Part shown: positions 33,234 to 41,620 of the stretch, piece by piece
Layout of the letters: each line of letters starts with the position of its first letter
Position numbering within the stretch: position 1 is the stretch's first letter
Assembly (NCBI GenBank): GCA_016704145.1
Contig: JADJAS010000002.1
Span: 134,978-198,977, forward strand
Length of the DNA stretch: 64,000 nt
Source of the DNA: Rhodocyclaceae bacterium
Lineage (GTDB): Bacteria > Pseudomonadota > Gammaproteobacteria > Burkholderiales > Rhodocyclaceae
Reading direction: 5' to 3'
Notes under the pieces: generated by a model
What the model was told of the DNA's origin: nothing
Seen by the model: the letters and a program-made list of their open reading frames with translations, nothing else
Database searches by the model: none
Position numbers and translations under genes: made by a program

Positions 33234-34880
33234 TCAACCTGCCTTTCTTGCCATGTAGATGCGCAGCGCGCCGTGGCCGAGCACGCCGACCAGCGTGCCG
33301 AGCGCGGCGAGCCAGCCGATCATGTCGAGCCATCGATTTGCGTCGCGGCCGGGCATGTAGATGCCCTTGACGCCTTGCAGGCGGCCGCTCTTGCTGTGGC
33401 ATTGCGTGCAGGTGAGGGCGTCTTCCTTGGGCGCCACCATGTGGGTGATCGGCCAGGTCATGGTGGTCTCGACGAAATCGAACTTGCCGCCGAAAGGCTG
33501 GCCGGAGGCCTCGGCGCCGGCCTGCAGCGCCGCTTCCCACTTGAAGTTCTGCCAGAAGGCGGTGTCGTCCTTCTGACCATAGGCGACGGCGGTGTGCGGC
33601 ACCAGCAGCGACTTGCTCTCGAGGTCGTAGGGCTGCTTGCCGCGGAACACCTTGACCGGCCAGATGCGCGACTGGCCGTCGTCGGCGCTGCCGTAGTAGT
33701 GGTTGATCTCGGTGATGCCATTGGTGTTCACCGCGTCGCCGAGCAGGGTGTATTTCACTTTGCCGTTGATCCACTGGTAGTCCGGCACCACGTCCGACTC
33801 GTACACGAAGTTGCCCTTGATGCTGGCGTAGGACTCGTGGCCGGCGCTGTCGAGCACCTTGTAGGGCTTGCCGTCCTTGAGCTTGCCGGCGGTGGACCAG
33901 TCCCAAAGCATCTTGGTCGGCTTGCCGCCGCGCGCGTACTGCGGGATGTGGCAGGTCTGGCAGGCGATCTTGTCGGTGTGCTCGTTGAGCTTGGCCGTCA
34001 GAATGCTGTCGTTCCTGTGCGGCTTCTGGTCGTGGCAGGACTGGCAGGTGGTCGGGTTGCTGTCGTCGACCTTGCCGCGCATGTGCCGGGCGCCGGCATC
34101 CTTGCCGACCGGCGTGTAGCGGCTGCCGGGGATGTTGTGGCCCTTGGTGGCGTGGCAGGTGCCGCAACTGAAGTTGAGACCGCCGGCGTCCATGTGCACG
34201 TCGAGATAGCGCTTGGGGTTCTTCAGCGAGGTGTCGAGGTCGCCATGCTTGACGGCATCGCCGCCGCCGCCGAGGAAGTGGCAGGCGCCGCAGGTGCTGC
34301 GGTTGGTGGCGCCGACTTTCTGGGCGACGTCCTGCAAATCGACGGCCGGCACCAGCTTGCCCGACTTGGCCGGGAACTCCATCTGCTGGTAGGCGGGGTG
34401 GCCGGCCAGTCCGGGCAGCTTCTTGTAGTCGCCGGTGGTGTCGTGGCAGACCAGGCAATCGACGTTTTCCTCGGACGCGAAGTCGAAATTCTTGTCCTTC
34501 CAGCCGTAGCCGATGTGGCAGGACGAACAGAAGGCCTCGTTGGACTGGGTCGAGGTGCAGAAATTGTTGATGACGTTCTTCTTGCCCAGCTTCTGGCCGT
34601 TGTCGGGATTGACCCATTCCCAGGTCCAGTGCTTGGTCTTGTGAATCTGCTTGGCCGCCTCGGTGTGGCAGGACAGGCAGGCCTTGGTGACTTCCGGGCC
34701 GGTCTTGAAGTCCTTCTGCAGGGCGACAAACTTGCCGTGGTCGGCGGTGGTGCGCGCGGCGCGCTGTTCCACCGAGCTGGGCTGGGCCTTCGGCGTTGGC
34801 GCATCGCTCGCCCGCGCGCCCCAAGGCGCAGCCCAGGCGACGACGGCCAACATCCCCATCAACATGGTCTTGTGTTTCAT
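33234..34880 (-). CDS. Octahaem c-type cytochrome (tetrathionate reductase family)
   Basis: A 548-residue protein with a signal peptide, eight CxxCH haem sites in order (CLSCH, CSSCH, CLVCH, CGACH, CGTCH, CQSCH, CQTCH, CTQCH) and a C-terminal membrane anchor (WLAALGTLVGVLGHGALRIY). The haem count and layout match the octahaem tetrathionate reductase (OTR) family, which reduces tetrathionate, and also nitrite or hydroxylamine, in vitro. The C-terminal anchor next to cytochrome b suggests a quinol-linked complex. ATG at 34880 follows GGAG. The physiological substrate is not settled. Confidence 0.85.
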   Translation of the reverse strand: MKHKTMLMGMLAVVAWAAPWGARASDAPTPKAQPSSVEQRAARTTADHGKFVALQKDFKTGPEVTKACLSCHTEAAKQIHKTKHWTWEWVNPDNGQKLGKKNVINNFCTSTQSNEAFCSSCHIGYGWKDKNFDFASEENVDCLVCHDTTGDYKKLPGLAGHPAYQQMEFPAKSGKLVPAVDLQDVAQKVGATNRSTCGACHFLGGGGDAVKHGDLDTSLKNPKRYLDVHMDAGGLNFSCGTCHATKGHNIPGSRYTPVGKDAGARHMRGKVDDSNPTTCQSCHDQKPHRNDSILTAKLNEHTDKIACQTCHIPQYARGGKPTKMLWDWSTAGKLKDGKPYKVLDSAGHESYASIKGNFVYESDVVPDYQWINGKVKYTLLGDAVNTNGITEINHYYGSADDGQSRIWPVKVFRGKQPYDLESKSLLVPHTAVAYGQKDDTAFWQNFKWEAALQAGAEASGQPFGGKFDFVETTMTWPITHMVAPKEDALTCTQCHSKSGRLQGVKGIYMPGRDANRWLDMIGWLAALGTLVGVLGHGALRIYMARKAG

Positions 34881-34915
34881 GGTGTGCTCCGCGTGGTGTT
34901 CGGAAGGATCGTGGC

Positions 34916-35464
34916 TCAGCAACCGCTGCCGCCACCGCCACCACCACCGCCGCCCTCACCGCCTGCCTTGGGCAGGATCAGTGGCGGCGCCGGCTTGTCC
35001 GGGTCCATGACCAGGAACTTCTTCTGGTCCTGGGCGACCTTGCCCATGATGTCGCCGACCAGCGGGCCGAACATCTTGCCCATCAGCCCGGCGTTCATGC
35101 TGCCGATGTAGACGCGCCCGTCGTTCTTCTTGTAGACGGAAATCTTGCAGGGCATGAGGATGGACAGGAAGCGCACCGCATCCTCGTTGAGGATGGGCTT
35201 GGAATACTTGGTGCTGCACGCTTCGACCATCATCACCGGCAGCGTGTTGCCGCCGTCGGCCTGCACCGCCTTGGCCGGATTGCGCAGGCCGGAGAGCGCC
35301 CAGCCGTTGCCGGCGGCCTGGATGTTGTGCTGGATGCGGGCGACGGTTTCCTCGACACCGAACGGGCTGACGGTCTCGTTGAACATGAGTCCGCCCATGG
35401 CATTCCATGCGAGGACGCCGGTGAAGACGATGCCCGCGATGAAACTGCCGACGATTTTCAACAT
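34916..35464 (-). CDS. DUF302-like membrane-anchored protein with poly-Gly-Cys tail
   Basis: A 182-residue protein with an N-terminal anchor (LKIVGSFIAGIVFTGVLAW), a DUF302-type domain (VSPFGVEETVARIQHNIQAA; LMPCKISVYKKNDGRVYIGS) and an unusual tail of ten Gly ending SGC. DUF302 proteins accompany sulfur-oxidation and cytochrome systems. It is first in the operon with the octahaem cytochrome, behind an FNR-type box. ATG at 35464 follows GGGGGA. Confidence 0.75.
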   Translation of the reverse strand: MLKIVGSFIAGIVFTGVLAWNAMGGLMFNETVSPFGVEETVARIQHNIQAAGNGWALSGLRNPAKAVQADGGNTLPVMMVEACSTKYSKPILNEDAVRFLSILMPCKISVYKKNDGRVYIGSMNAGLMGKMFGPLVGDIMGKVAQDQKKFLVMDPDKPAPPLILPKAGGEGGGGGGGGGSGC

Positions 35465-35495
35465 GATTGATCCCCCGATCAAGTAACACTGTTTC

Positions 35496-35537
35496 CTTAT
35501 ATGCCGATACGCTTCAATACTTCTTGACTCAGGTCAA
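35496..35537 (-). promoter_or_regulatory. FNR/DNR-type promoter of the octahaem operon
   Basis: The perfect palindrome TTGACTCAGGTCAA (35524-35537) is centred 32 bp from a minus-strand TATAAG -10 element (35496-35501). It has the same geometry as the box at 30728. Confidence 0.7.
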
Positions 35538-35556
35538 AGCGGTGCGCGATCCCGGT

Positions 35557-35580
35557 GAACGTCAGCCGTGGCGGGACGCC
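35557..35580 (+). repeat. Dispersed repeat, copy 11
   Basis: Reads GAACGTCAGCCGTGGCGGGA then CGCC. Intergenic, upstream of the ATPase pseudogene. Confidence 0.75.
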
Positions 35581-35654
35581 GCCCGGACGAGTGTGGCTGG
35601 GGACCACCGTTTTACAAATTGAAGTTGCAAGTTTCAATGTGTAGGATGGCGACC

Positions 35655-36812
35655 ATGATCCCCCGCGACGCCCATGCCACGCTCGCGCGCCTGGCGCGCG
35701 GCTTTCCCGTGCTTGCCCTGACCGGTCCGCGCCAGTCGGGCAAGACCACCCTGGCCCGCGCCGCCTTTCCCGACAAGCCCTACGTCAGCCTCGAGAACCC
35801 GGAGCAGCGCGCCTTTGCCCTGAGCGACCCGCGCCGTTTCCTCGCCGGCTTGCCGGACGGTGCCGTCATCGACGAAGTGCAACGCTGTCCGGAGCTGTTC
35901 TCGTGGCTGCAAGGCTGGGTGGACGAGCGTCGCTGCATGGGGGATTTCGTGCTCACGGGGTCGCGGCAGTTCGGCTTGATGTCGGCCATGACTTAATCCC
36001 TTGCCGGTCGTGTCGGCCTGGTGCAACTGCTGCCGTTGACGCAAACGGAGCTGGCCGGGACGGGACTGGCGCCGGCCGACCTCGATGCCGTCTTGTGGCA
36101 GGGCGCCTATCCGGCGTTGTACGATCGCGATCTTGCGCCGGATGACTGGTTTCCCAACTATGTCGCCACGTATGTCGAGCGCGATGTCCGGCAGTTGCTG
36201 GCGGTGCGCGAACTGGGAACCTTCCAGCGTTTCCTCGGCATGTGCGCGGCCCGTTGCGGCCAGCTGCTCAATTTGTCGTCGCTGGCCGCCGACTGCGGCA
36301 TCAGCCACGTCACCGCGCGCGAGTGGCTCACGGTCCTGGAGGCGAGCTATGTCGTTCGCCTGCTGCCGCCCTATCACCGCAACTTCGGCAAGCGGCTGGT
36401 CAAGACGCCCAAGCTGTACTTCGTCGATGTCGGCCTGGCCGCGTGGCTGCTGGGCATTCGCGGGGCAGGCGCCCTGGCCGCTCACGCCATGCGCGGCGCG
36501 CTATTCGAAAACTTCGTGATCGGCGAATTCATCAAGCAGCGATTCAACGCCGGACAGCCCGCCGAGCTGTATTTCTGGCGCGACAACCTTGGCCACGAGG
36601 TTGACCTGCTGTTCGAAACCGAGGGCAAGCTGCAAGCGGTGGAGATCAAGTCCGGCATGACCTTCGCGTCCGACTGGACCGCCGCCGCCGCCCGCTGGAA
36701 GCAGTTTGCCGGCGATGCGGCGCGGCAACCGTGGATCATCTACGGCGGCGAGCAGTCGTTCGACACCGAGGCGTGTCGGGTTTTCCCCTGGCGGAGCCTT
36801 CGGCACGCCTAG
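35655..36812 (+). pseudogene. DUF4143-type AAA ATPase interrupted by one stop codon
   Basis: A 385-codon frame for an ATPase of the AAA_14/DUF4143 family: Walker A (TGPRQSGKTTLAR), Walker B-like (GAVIDEVQRCPEL), LTGSRQF, then the C-terminal domain with LYFVDVGLAAWLLG, FENFVIGEF and FWRDNLGHEVDLLFE. A single TAA (35994-35996) replaces the codon between SAMT and SLAGR, where relatives often have Gln. The frame is otherwise intact. It is a recent nonsense allele or a sequencing error. Confidence 0.85.
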
Positions 36813-37420
36813 GCGCGAACGAGCACGACGGCGAGCTCGGCCTGGCCGACCACGGGCCTGACGATGGTGTAGGGAGGCTTGGGCCATCGCCAGGCCGGTT
36901 CGGGAAACAGGGCGCGCATGGCGTTGATGTCGCCGTGGTAGGGCGGCCCTTCGATGAAACCTTCGGCGGCGCCGTCCTTGCGCGCCTGCATGAACAGCGC
37001 CAGCAGTTGGCCGCCGGGACGCAGCCAGCGATGCAGTTGCGCGGCGTAGCGCTGCCAATGATCCGGGTAGAGCGCGCACAGGCAGGCCTGTTCCAGCACC
37101 GCGTCAGCGGGCGCGGCCGGCTGCCAGGTCAGGACGTCGGCCTCGATCAGTTCGGCATCGAGCGAGCGTTGGGCAAGCAGCGCGCGGCAACGGTCGAGCG
37201 CACTGGCGGCGTAATCGATACCGACCACCGTCATGCCGGCCGCGGCCAGCGCTTCGACTTCCCAGCCCTGGCCGCAGCCGGGCACGATGATGTGATTGCC
37301 CGCCGCCAGCGTGCCGTCGGCGATCCAGCGGCCGATCTGGGCATCGGCGCCGCCGCGATCCCAGGGGATTTCGCCGGTGGCGAAACGTTCCTGCCAGAAG
37401 TCCTTGCCGGGTCCGGCCAT
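36809..37420 (-). CDS. Thiopurine methyltransferase-like SAM-dependent methyltransferase
   Basis: A 203-residue class I methyltransferase. FWQERFATGEIPWDRGGAD, then the SAM motif IIVPGCGQGWEVEALAAAG and YTIVRP fit the TPMT family, whose bacterial members methylate S, Se or Te compounds. Its start lies next to the rlhA stop. It overlaps the end of the converging ATPase pseudogene by 4 bp. The substrate is not determined. Confidence 0.85.
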   Translation of the reverse strand: MAGPGKDFWQERFATGEIPWDRGGADAQIGRWIADGTLAAGNHIIVPGCGQGWEVEALAAAGMTVVGIDYAASALDRCRALLAQRSLDAELIEADVLTWQPAAPADAVLEQACLCALYPDHWQRYAAQLHRWLRPGGQLLALFMQARKDGAAEGFIEGPPYHGDINAMRALFPEPAWRWPKPPYTIVRPVVGQAELAVVLVRA

Positions 37421-37422
37421 GT

Positions 37423-39306
37423 TCAACGCGCCGCGAGGATATGTTGCTTGATTCTACCGACGACGTGCATCTCGCAAGCTCGGCAGTCGAATTCCAGCCG
37501 CAGCTTGTCGTTGCCATTGACCAGCACCATCGGCTCGGCGCGGAGCTGGCCCTGCACGCCGGCAACGCCCTTCGCCTGCTTCGGGCACAGGCTGAAGGAA
37601 TAGCGCAGGCAGTGGCGGGTGATCATCAGCGGCACCTCGCCGGTTTCCTCGTGGGCTTCGTAGGCGGCGGCGATCAGCCTGACGCCGTGCTTCTCGTAGA
37701 AGCGGCGTGCTGCCGCGTTGTACACATTGGCGAGAAAAGAGAGGGTTGCTTCCGGGTACGGCGTGGGCGGTTCGATGGCGGGGCGGCGCAGCGGCCTTCG
37801 ATAGCCGGCGCGGCGGGCTTCGACCAACGCGGCGACCGCATCGCGGCGTAACTGGTTGAGCAGCGAGTTGGGTACGAAGCGGGGTTCCGGCCATTCGACG
37901 ACGAGCTTGGCCAGATCGAAGTCCGTATTGCCCAGCCGGCCGAGTTGTTCGCGTATCGTCATTTCGGCCTTCTCGGCGTTCCGCGAAGACTGACTTTCGC
38001 AGGCGATCCGGGCGGTCGCCGCAATGCCGTCGCTGTCGGCAAGCGTTAGTGAGTAACCGTCATTGGTCGCAGCGAAGCGCGCGTCGACCGGAATCTTCCG
38101 TTCGGCCGACTTTTTCATCAGCGCCTGTTCCCAGGCGTGGTCACGGTTGCGGCTGATGGCAAGGCCGACCTTGAGACCGGGCAGATCCTTGATCGGCTTG
38201 TCCGGATGCACCCGCCAGAGGTTCTCGCCGATGCGCTCGACCGTGTTGGCCTGCATGCCCGTCGCCTCGCGCTTGTTCAGCCACGCGAGTCCGTCGCCGT
38301 TGGCCATCGTCTGTGCGGTTTCGATGTCGATGAAGTCGGTACCGACCTTGGCAATCGTCCCCAGCGGCGTGCCGACGAAAGCCGGCGTGTCGAAGGCGCC
38401 AATGTCGGCCTGCCGGCCGCGGCTGAAATAGTCGGTCGAGCCGCGGTGAAAGGTCTTGTCGGGATCGGGTGTGAAGAACAGTTTCGTCCTGCCGCTAGCC
38501 GTCGCCGGTTCGCCGAGCCGGTCGAGCAGCCGGCGATAATGGCCGACGACGTTCTTCACATAGGGCGCGTCCTTGTAGCGGCCCTCGATCTTGAAGCTGC
38601 CGACGCCGGCGTCGATCAGCGACCGCAGGTTGGCGCTCTGGTTGTTGTCCTTCAGCGACAGCACGTGCTTCTGGAAAGCCACCACCTGGCCGCGCATGTC
38701 CTGCAGGGTATAGGGCAGGCGGCAGGCCTGCGAGCAGTCGCCGCGATTGGCGCTGCGGCCGGTCTGGGCATGGCTGATGGAGCACTGGCCGGAGTAGGCG
38801 ACGCACAGCGCGCCATGGACGAAATGCTCGATGACCACATCGGCCGGCACGGCGGCGCGCACGGCGGCGATTTCCGGGATCGTCAGTTCGCGCGCCAGCA
38901 CGATCTGCGAAAAGCCGGCATCGGCAAGGAAGCGCGCCTTCTCCGGCGTGCGGATATCGCACTGGGTCGAGGCGTGCAGGTCGATGGGCGGCAGGTCGAG
39001 TTCCAAGAGACCCATGTCCTGCACGATCAGCGCATCGACGCCGGCGTCCCAGCACTGCTGGGCCAACTGGCGTGCCAGCTCCAGTTCGTCGTCGTGCAGG
39101 ATGGTGTTGAGCGTGACGTGGATGCGGGCGTGAAACCTGTGCGCGAACTCGACCAGCGCCGCGATGTCCTGCATGGAATTGCCGGCCTTGTCGCGCGCGC
39201 CGAAGGCCGGGCCGCCGATGTACACCGCATCGGCGCCGTGCAGGATGGCCTCGCGGCCGATCTCGGCCGTCCTGGCCGGCGCGAGCAGCTCTATACGACG
39301 GGTCAC
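37423..39306 (-). CDS. rlhA: U32 peptidase-family RNA hydroxylase, RlhA-like
   Basis: A 627-residue U32-family protein with the C-terminal extension seen in RlhA (YdcP), which hydroxylates a 23S rRNA cytidine in E. coli. Core motifs are IELLAPARTAEIGREAILHG, DAVYIGG, the Cys-rich SGQCSISHAQTGRSANRGDC / SQACRLPY and LKDNNQSANLRSLIDAGV. The conserved Cys may hold an Fe-S centre. GTG at 39306 overlaps the deaD stop. Repeat copy 12 encodes CESQSSRNAE. RlhA rather than TrhP is chosen from the length and the NNQSANL motif. Confidence 0.8.
   Translation of the reverse strand: MTRRIELLAPARTAEIGREAILHGADAVYIGGPAFGARDKAGNSMQDIAALVEFAHRFHARIHVTLNTILHDDELELARQLAQQCWDAGVDALIVQDMGLLELDLPPIDLHASTQCDIRTPEKARFLADAGFSQIVLARELTIPEIAAVRAAVPADVVIEHFVHGALCVAYSGQCSISHAQTGRSANRGDCSQACRLPYTLQDMRGQVVAFQKHVLSLKDNNQSANLRSLIDAGVGSFKIEGRYKDAPYVKNVVGHYRRLLDRLGEPATASGRTKLFFTPDPDKTFHRGSTDYFSRGRQADIGAFDTPAFVGTPLGTIAKVGTDFIDIETAQTMANGDGLAWLNKREATGMQANTVERIGENLWRVHPDKPIKDLPGLKVGLAISRNRDHAWEQALMKKSAERKIPVDARFAATNDGYSLTLADSDGIAATARIACESQSSRNAEKAEMTIREQLGRLGNTDFDLAKLVVEWPEPRFVPNSLLNQLRRDAVAALVEARRAGYRRPLRRPAIEPPTPYPEATLSFLANVYNAAARRFYEKHGVRLIAAAYEAHEETGEVPLMITRHCLRYSFSLCPKQAKGVAGVQGQLRAEPMVLVNGNDKLRLEFDCRACEMHVVGRIKQHILAAR
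37975..37998 (-). repeat. Dispersed repeat, copy 12 (inside rlhA)
   Basis: Minus strand GAAAGTCAGTCTTCGCGGAA then CGCC. Frame ESQSSRNA. Confidence 0.6.
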
Positions 39307-41108
39307 GGCTTCCTGGGTTTGCGGGGTGCGGCCGGCTTGTCGAATTTGGGTTTGTCGAACTTCGGCTTTGCCGGAGCCTTGCGCGGTGCCGGCGCATCCA
39401 TGTCGAACAGCCGGATGTTGAGCGGTGTCTGCTTGACCCGCGTCTTCTTCAGCGTCGCCAGCACATCGGGCGGCAGTTCGGGCAACTCGACGGTGGAGAA
39501 GTCGGCGAACAGGTGGATCTGGCCGATGAACTTGCCGGCGATGCCGCCTTCGTTGGCGATGGCGCCGACGATTTCCTTCGGCGTGGCGCCGAGGTTGCGG
39601 CCGACTTCGATGCGGTAGCGCTTGAGGTCGCCCTCGGCGAGAGTCGGCTTTGGTTTGTCGCCAAAGTCAGCCGTGGCAGGACGCCGCTCACGCACAGGTT
39701 TCTCGCCGCGCGGCTCGCTGGATTCGCGGGCAGGGCGCTCGGTGAATTCCGGACGTGGCGGCGGCACCGGTATGTCCGGCAGGTCGGGCTTGAGCGGCCG
39801 TTCGCGGGTAGCCAGAAAGGCCAGCGCGGCGGCGATCTGTCGCGTGGCGAGGTTCTGCTCGCCTTCCATGCGGCGGATGACGTCGTAGAAGAAATCGAGG
39901 TTTTCGTTGCCCAGCGTTTCCAGGATCTGCTGCTGGAACTGGGCGACGCGGCGGTCGGCGACTTCGCCGGCGGTCGGCAGCGAGATCGGTTCGATTTTCT
40001 GCCTGGTGGCCTGTTCGATCACCTTCAGCATGCGCTGCTCGCGCGGCGCGACGAACAGGATGGCGGTGCCCGCGCGGCCGGCGCGTCCCGTTCTGCCGAT
40101 GCGGTGGATGTAGGCCTCGGTGTCGTAGGGGATGTCGTAGTTGATGACGTGGCTGACGCGCGGCACGTCGATGCCGCGCGCGGCGACATCGGTGGCGACG
40201 ACGATGTCGAGGCTGCCGCTCTTCAGGCGCTCGATGACCTGCTCGCGCAGGCCCTGGGTCATGTCGCCGTTGAGTGCTGCGGCTTCCAGGCCGCGTGCTT
40301 CCAGCTTCTCGGCCAGGTCGACGGTGGCGAGCTTGGTGCGCACGAAGATGAGGGCGGCGTCGAAATCCTCCTCGACTTCCAGCATGCGCGTCAGCGCGTC
40401 GAGCTTGTCGGCGCCGCGGGCGATCCAGTAGCGCTGGCGGATGGTCGAGACGGTGGCCGTGGCGGCCTTGATCTTGATCTGCTCGGGATCGCGCTGGTAG
40501 CGCTTGGTGATGCGGCGGATCGGCTCGGGCATGGTGGCCGAAAACAGCGCCGTCTGCCGCGTCGCCGGCGTGTTGCCGAGTATCCATTCGACGTCGTCGA
40601 TGAAACCCATGCGCAGCATTTCGTCGGCCTCGTCGAGCACCAGCGTCTGGAGTGCGTCGAGGTTCAGGCTCTTGCGCTCCAGGTGGTCCATGACCCGGCC
40701 GGGCGTGCCGACGATGACGTGGGCGCCACGCGACAGCGCACGCAACTGGATGACCATGCTCTGGCCGCCGTAGAGCGGCAGGACGTGGAAGCCGGGCATG
40801 TGCTTGGCGTACTTCTGGAAGGCCTCGGCGACCTGGATGGCGAGTTCGCGGGTGGGCGCCAGGATCAGCGCCTGCGGCTTCTTCAAGGTCAGATCGAGAC
40901 GGGCGAGGATGGGCAGCGCGAAGGCGGCGGTTTTGCCGGTGCCGGTCTGGGCCTCCCCGAGCAGGTCACGACCGTCGAGAATGATGGGGATGCACGCCGC
41001 CTGGATGGGCGAGGGCGTCTCGTAGCCAACGTCGGCGAGCGCGGAAAGCAGGGCCGGCGGCAGTTGCAGCGCCCCAAAAGAAACAGGGGAATCGGGAAAG
41101 TCAGTCAT
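39303..41108 (-). CDS. deaD: DEAD-box RNA helicase with DbpA-type RNA-binding domain
   Basis: A 601-residue helicase. Q motif near FGALQLPPALLSALADVGYE, Walker A (AQTGTGKT), PTRELA, TPGR, DEAD (VLDEADEM), SAT, and motif VI (HRIGRTGRAGRAG). The C-terminal region has the DbpA/CsdA RNA-binding fold (YRIEVGRNLGATPKEIVGAI) and a basic KPKFDKPKFDKP tail, as in the cold-shock helicase DeaD. The start codon sits inside repeat copy 14, and copy 13 lies antisense in the linker (RRPATADFGD). Confidence 0.92.
   Translation of the reverse strand: MTDFPDSPVSFGALQLPPALLSALADVGYETPSPIQAACIPIILDGRDLLGEAQTGTGKTAAFALPILARLDLTLKKPQALILAPTRELAIQVAEAFQKYAKHMPGFHVLPLYGGQSMVIQLRALSRGAHVIVGTPGRVMDHLERKSLNLDALQTLVLDEADEMLRMGFIDDVEWILGNTPATRQTALFSATMPEPIRRITKRYQRDPEQIKIKAATATVSTIRQRYWIARGADKLDALTRMLEVEEDFDAALIFVRTKLATVDLAEKLEARGLEAAALNGDMTQGLREQVIERLKSGSLDIVVATDVAARGIDVPRVSHVINYDIPYDTEAYIHRIGRTGRAGRAGTAILFVAPREQRMLKVIEQATRQKIEPISLPTAGEVADRRVAQFQQQILETLGNENLDFFYDVIRRMEGEQNLATRQIAAALAFLATRERPLKPDLPDIPVPPPRPEFTERPARESSEPRGEKPVRERRPATADFGDKPKPTLAEGDLKRYRIEVGRNLGATPKEIVGAIANEGGIAGKFIGQIHLFADFSTVELPELPPDVLATLKKTRVKQTPLNIRLFDMDAPAPRKAPAKPKFDKPKFDKPAAPRKPRKP
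39662..39685 (+). repeat. Dispersed repeat, copy 13 (antisense in deaD linker)
   Basis: Reads CAAAGTCAGCCGTGGCAGGA then CGCC. Confidence 0.75.
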
Positions 41109-41119
41109 GGTGGTCCGCC
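41096..41119 (+). repeat. Dispersed repeat, copy 14 (spans deaD start codon)
   Basis: Reads GAAAGTCAGTCATGGTGGTC then CGCC. The deaD ATG is 41106-41108 on the opposite strand. Confidence 0.6.
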
Positions 41120-41191
41120 GCGTGGCGGCGAGGTTGGCGGCGGTCTTGCCGCGCGGGCCGTGATTATCGCAGACAGGCATAATGCGCGTCC

Positions 41192-41620
41192 ATGAAGATC
41201 CTCGACGAACTCAAGCTGCGCGTGCGCGCCGCCAGCGGTCCCGGCGGCATGGCGGATTACTTCCACATCCTGCTCATGGAAGGCGGGCTGAAGAAGGTGA
41301 TCGGGATCGTCGACGCGCACCCGGCGCTGCTGGCCGACCTGTTGCCGATCGTCGGCAATCCCGACGCCAGCATGAACGTCAGCCTCGGTGCCTCGGCCGT
41401 CTTCGAGCGCCATGCGGGCAAGGAAGCGCTGCGCGTGCTGGTGACGAAGCTCGGCAAGCTGTCCGAGCATACCGACGCGCGCGTGCGCGCCGATGCCTGC
41501 CACTACCTCGGCCTGTCGCGCTCGCCGCTGGCGCGCCCCTTCCTGGCGCCGCGCCTGAACGACGACAGCGCCGACGTGCGCGAGATCGCCGCCGACAGCC
41601 TGGCCGAGCTTGAAGAATAA
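41192..41620 (+). CDS. HEAT-repeat protein
   Basis: A 142-residue helical protein. The C-terminal half has HEAT-like repeats (ARVRADACHYLGLSRSPLAR, LNDDSADVREIAADSLAELE). The N-terminal part (LLMEGGLKKVIGIVDAHPAL, VGNPDASMNVSLGASAVF) is also helical. It probably serves as a protein-binding scaffold. Its end overlaps the TTG start of the flavoprotein gene, so the two form an operon. Confidence 0.75.
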   Translation: MKILDELKLRVRAASGPGGMADYFHILLMEGGLKKVIGIVDAHPALLADLLPIVGNPDASMNVSLGASAVFERHAGKEALRVLVTKLGKLSEHTDARVRADACHYLGLSRSPLARPFLAPRLNDDSADVREIAADSLAELEE

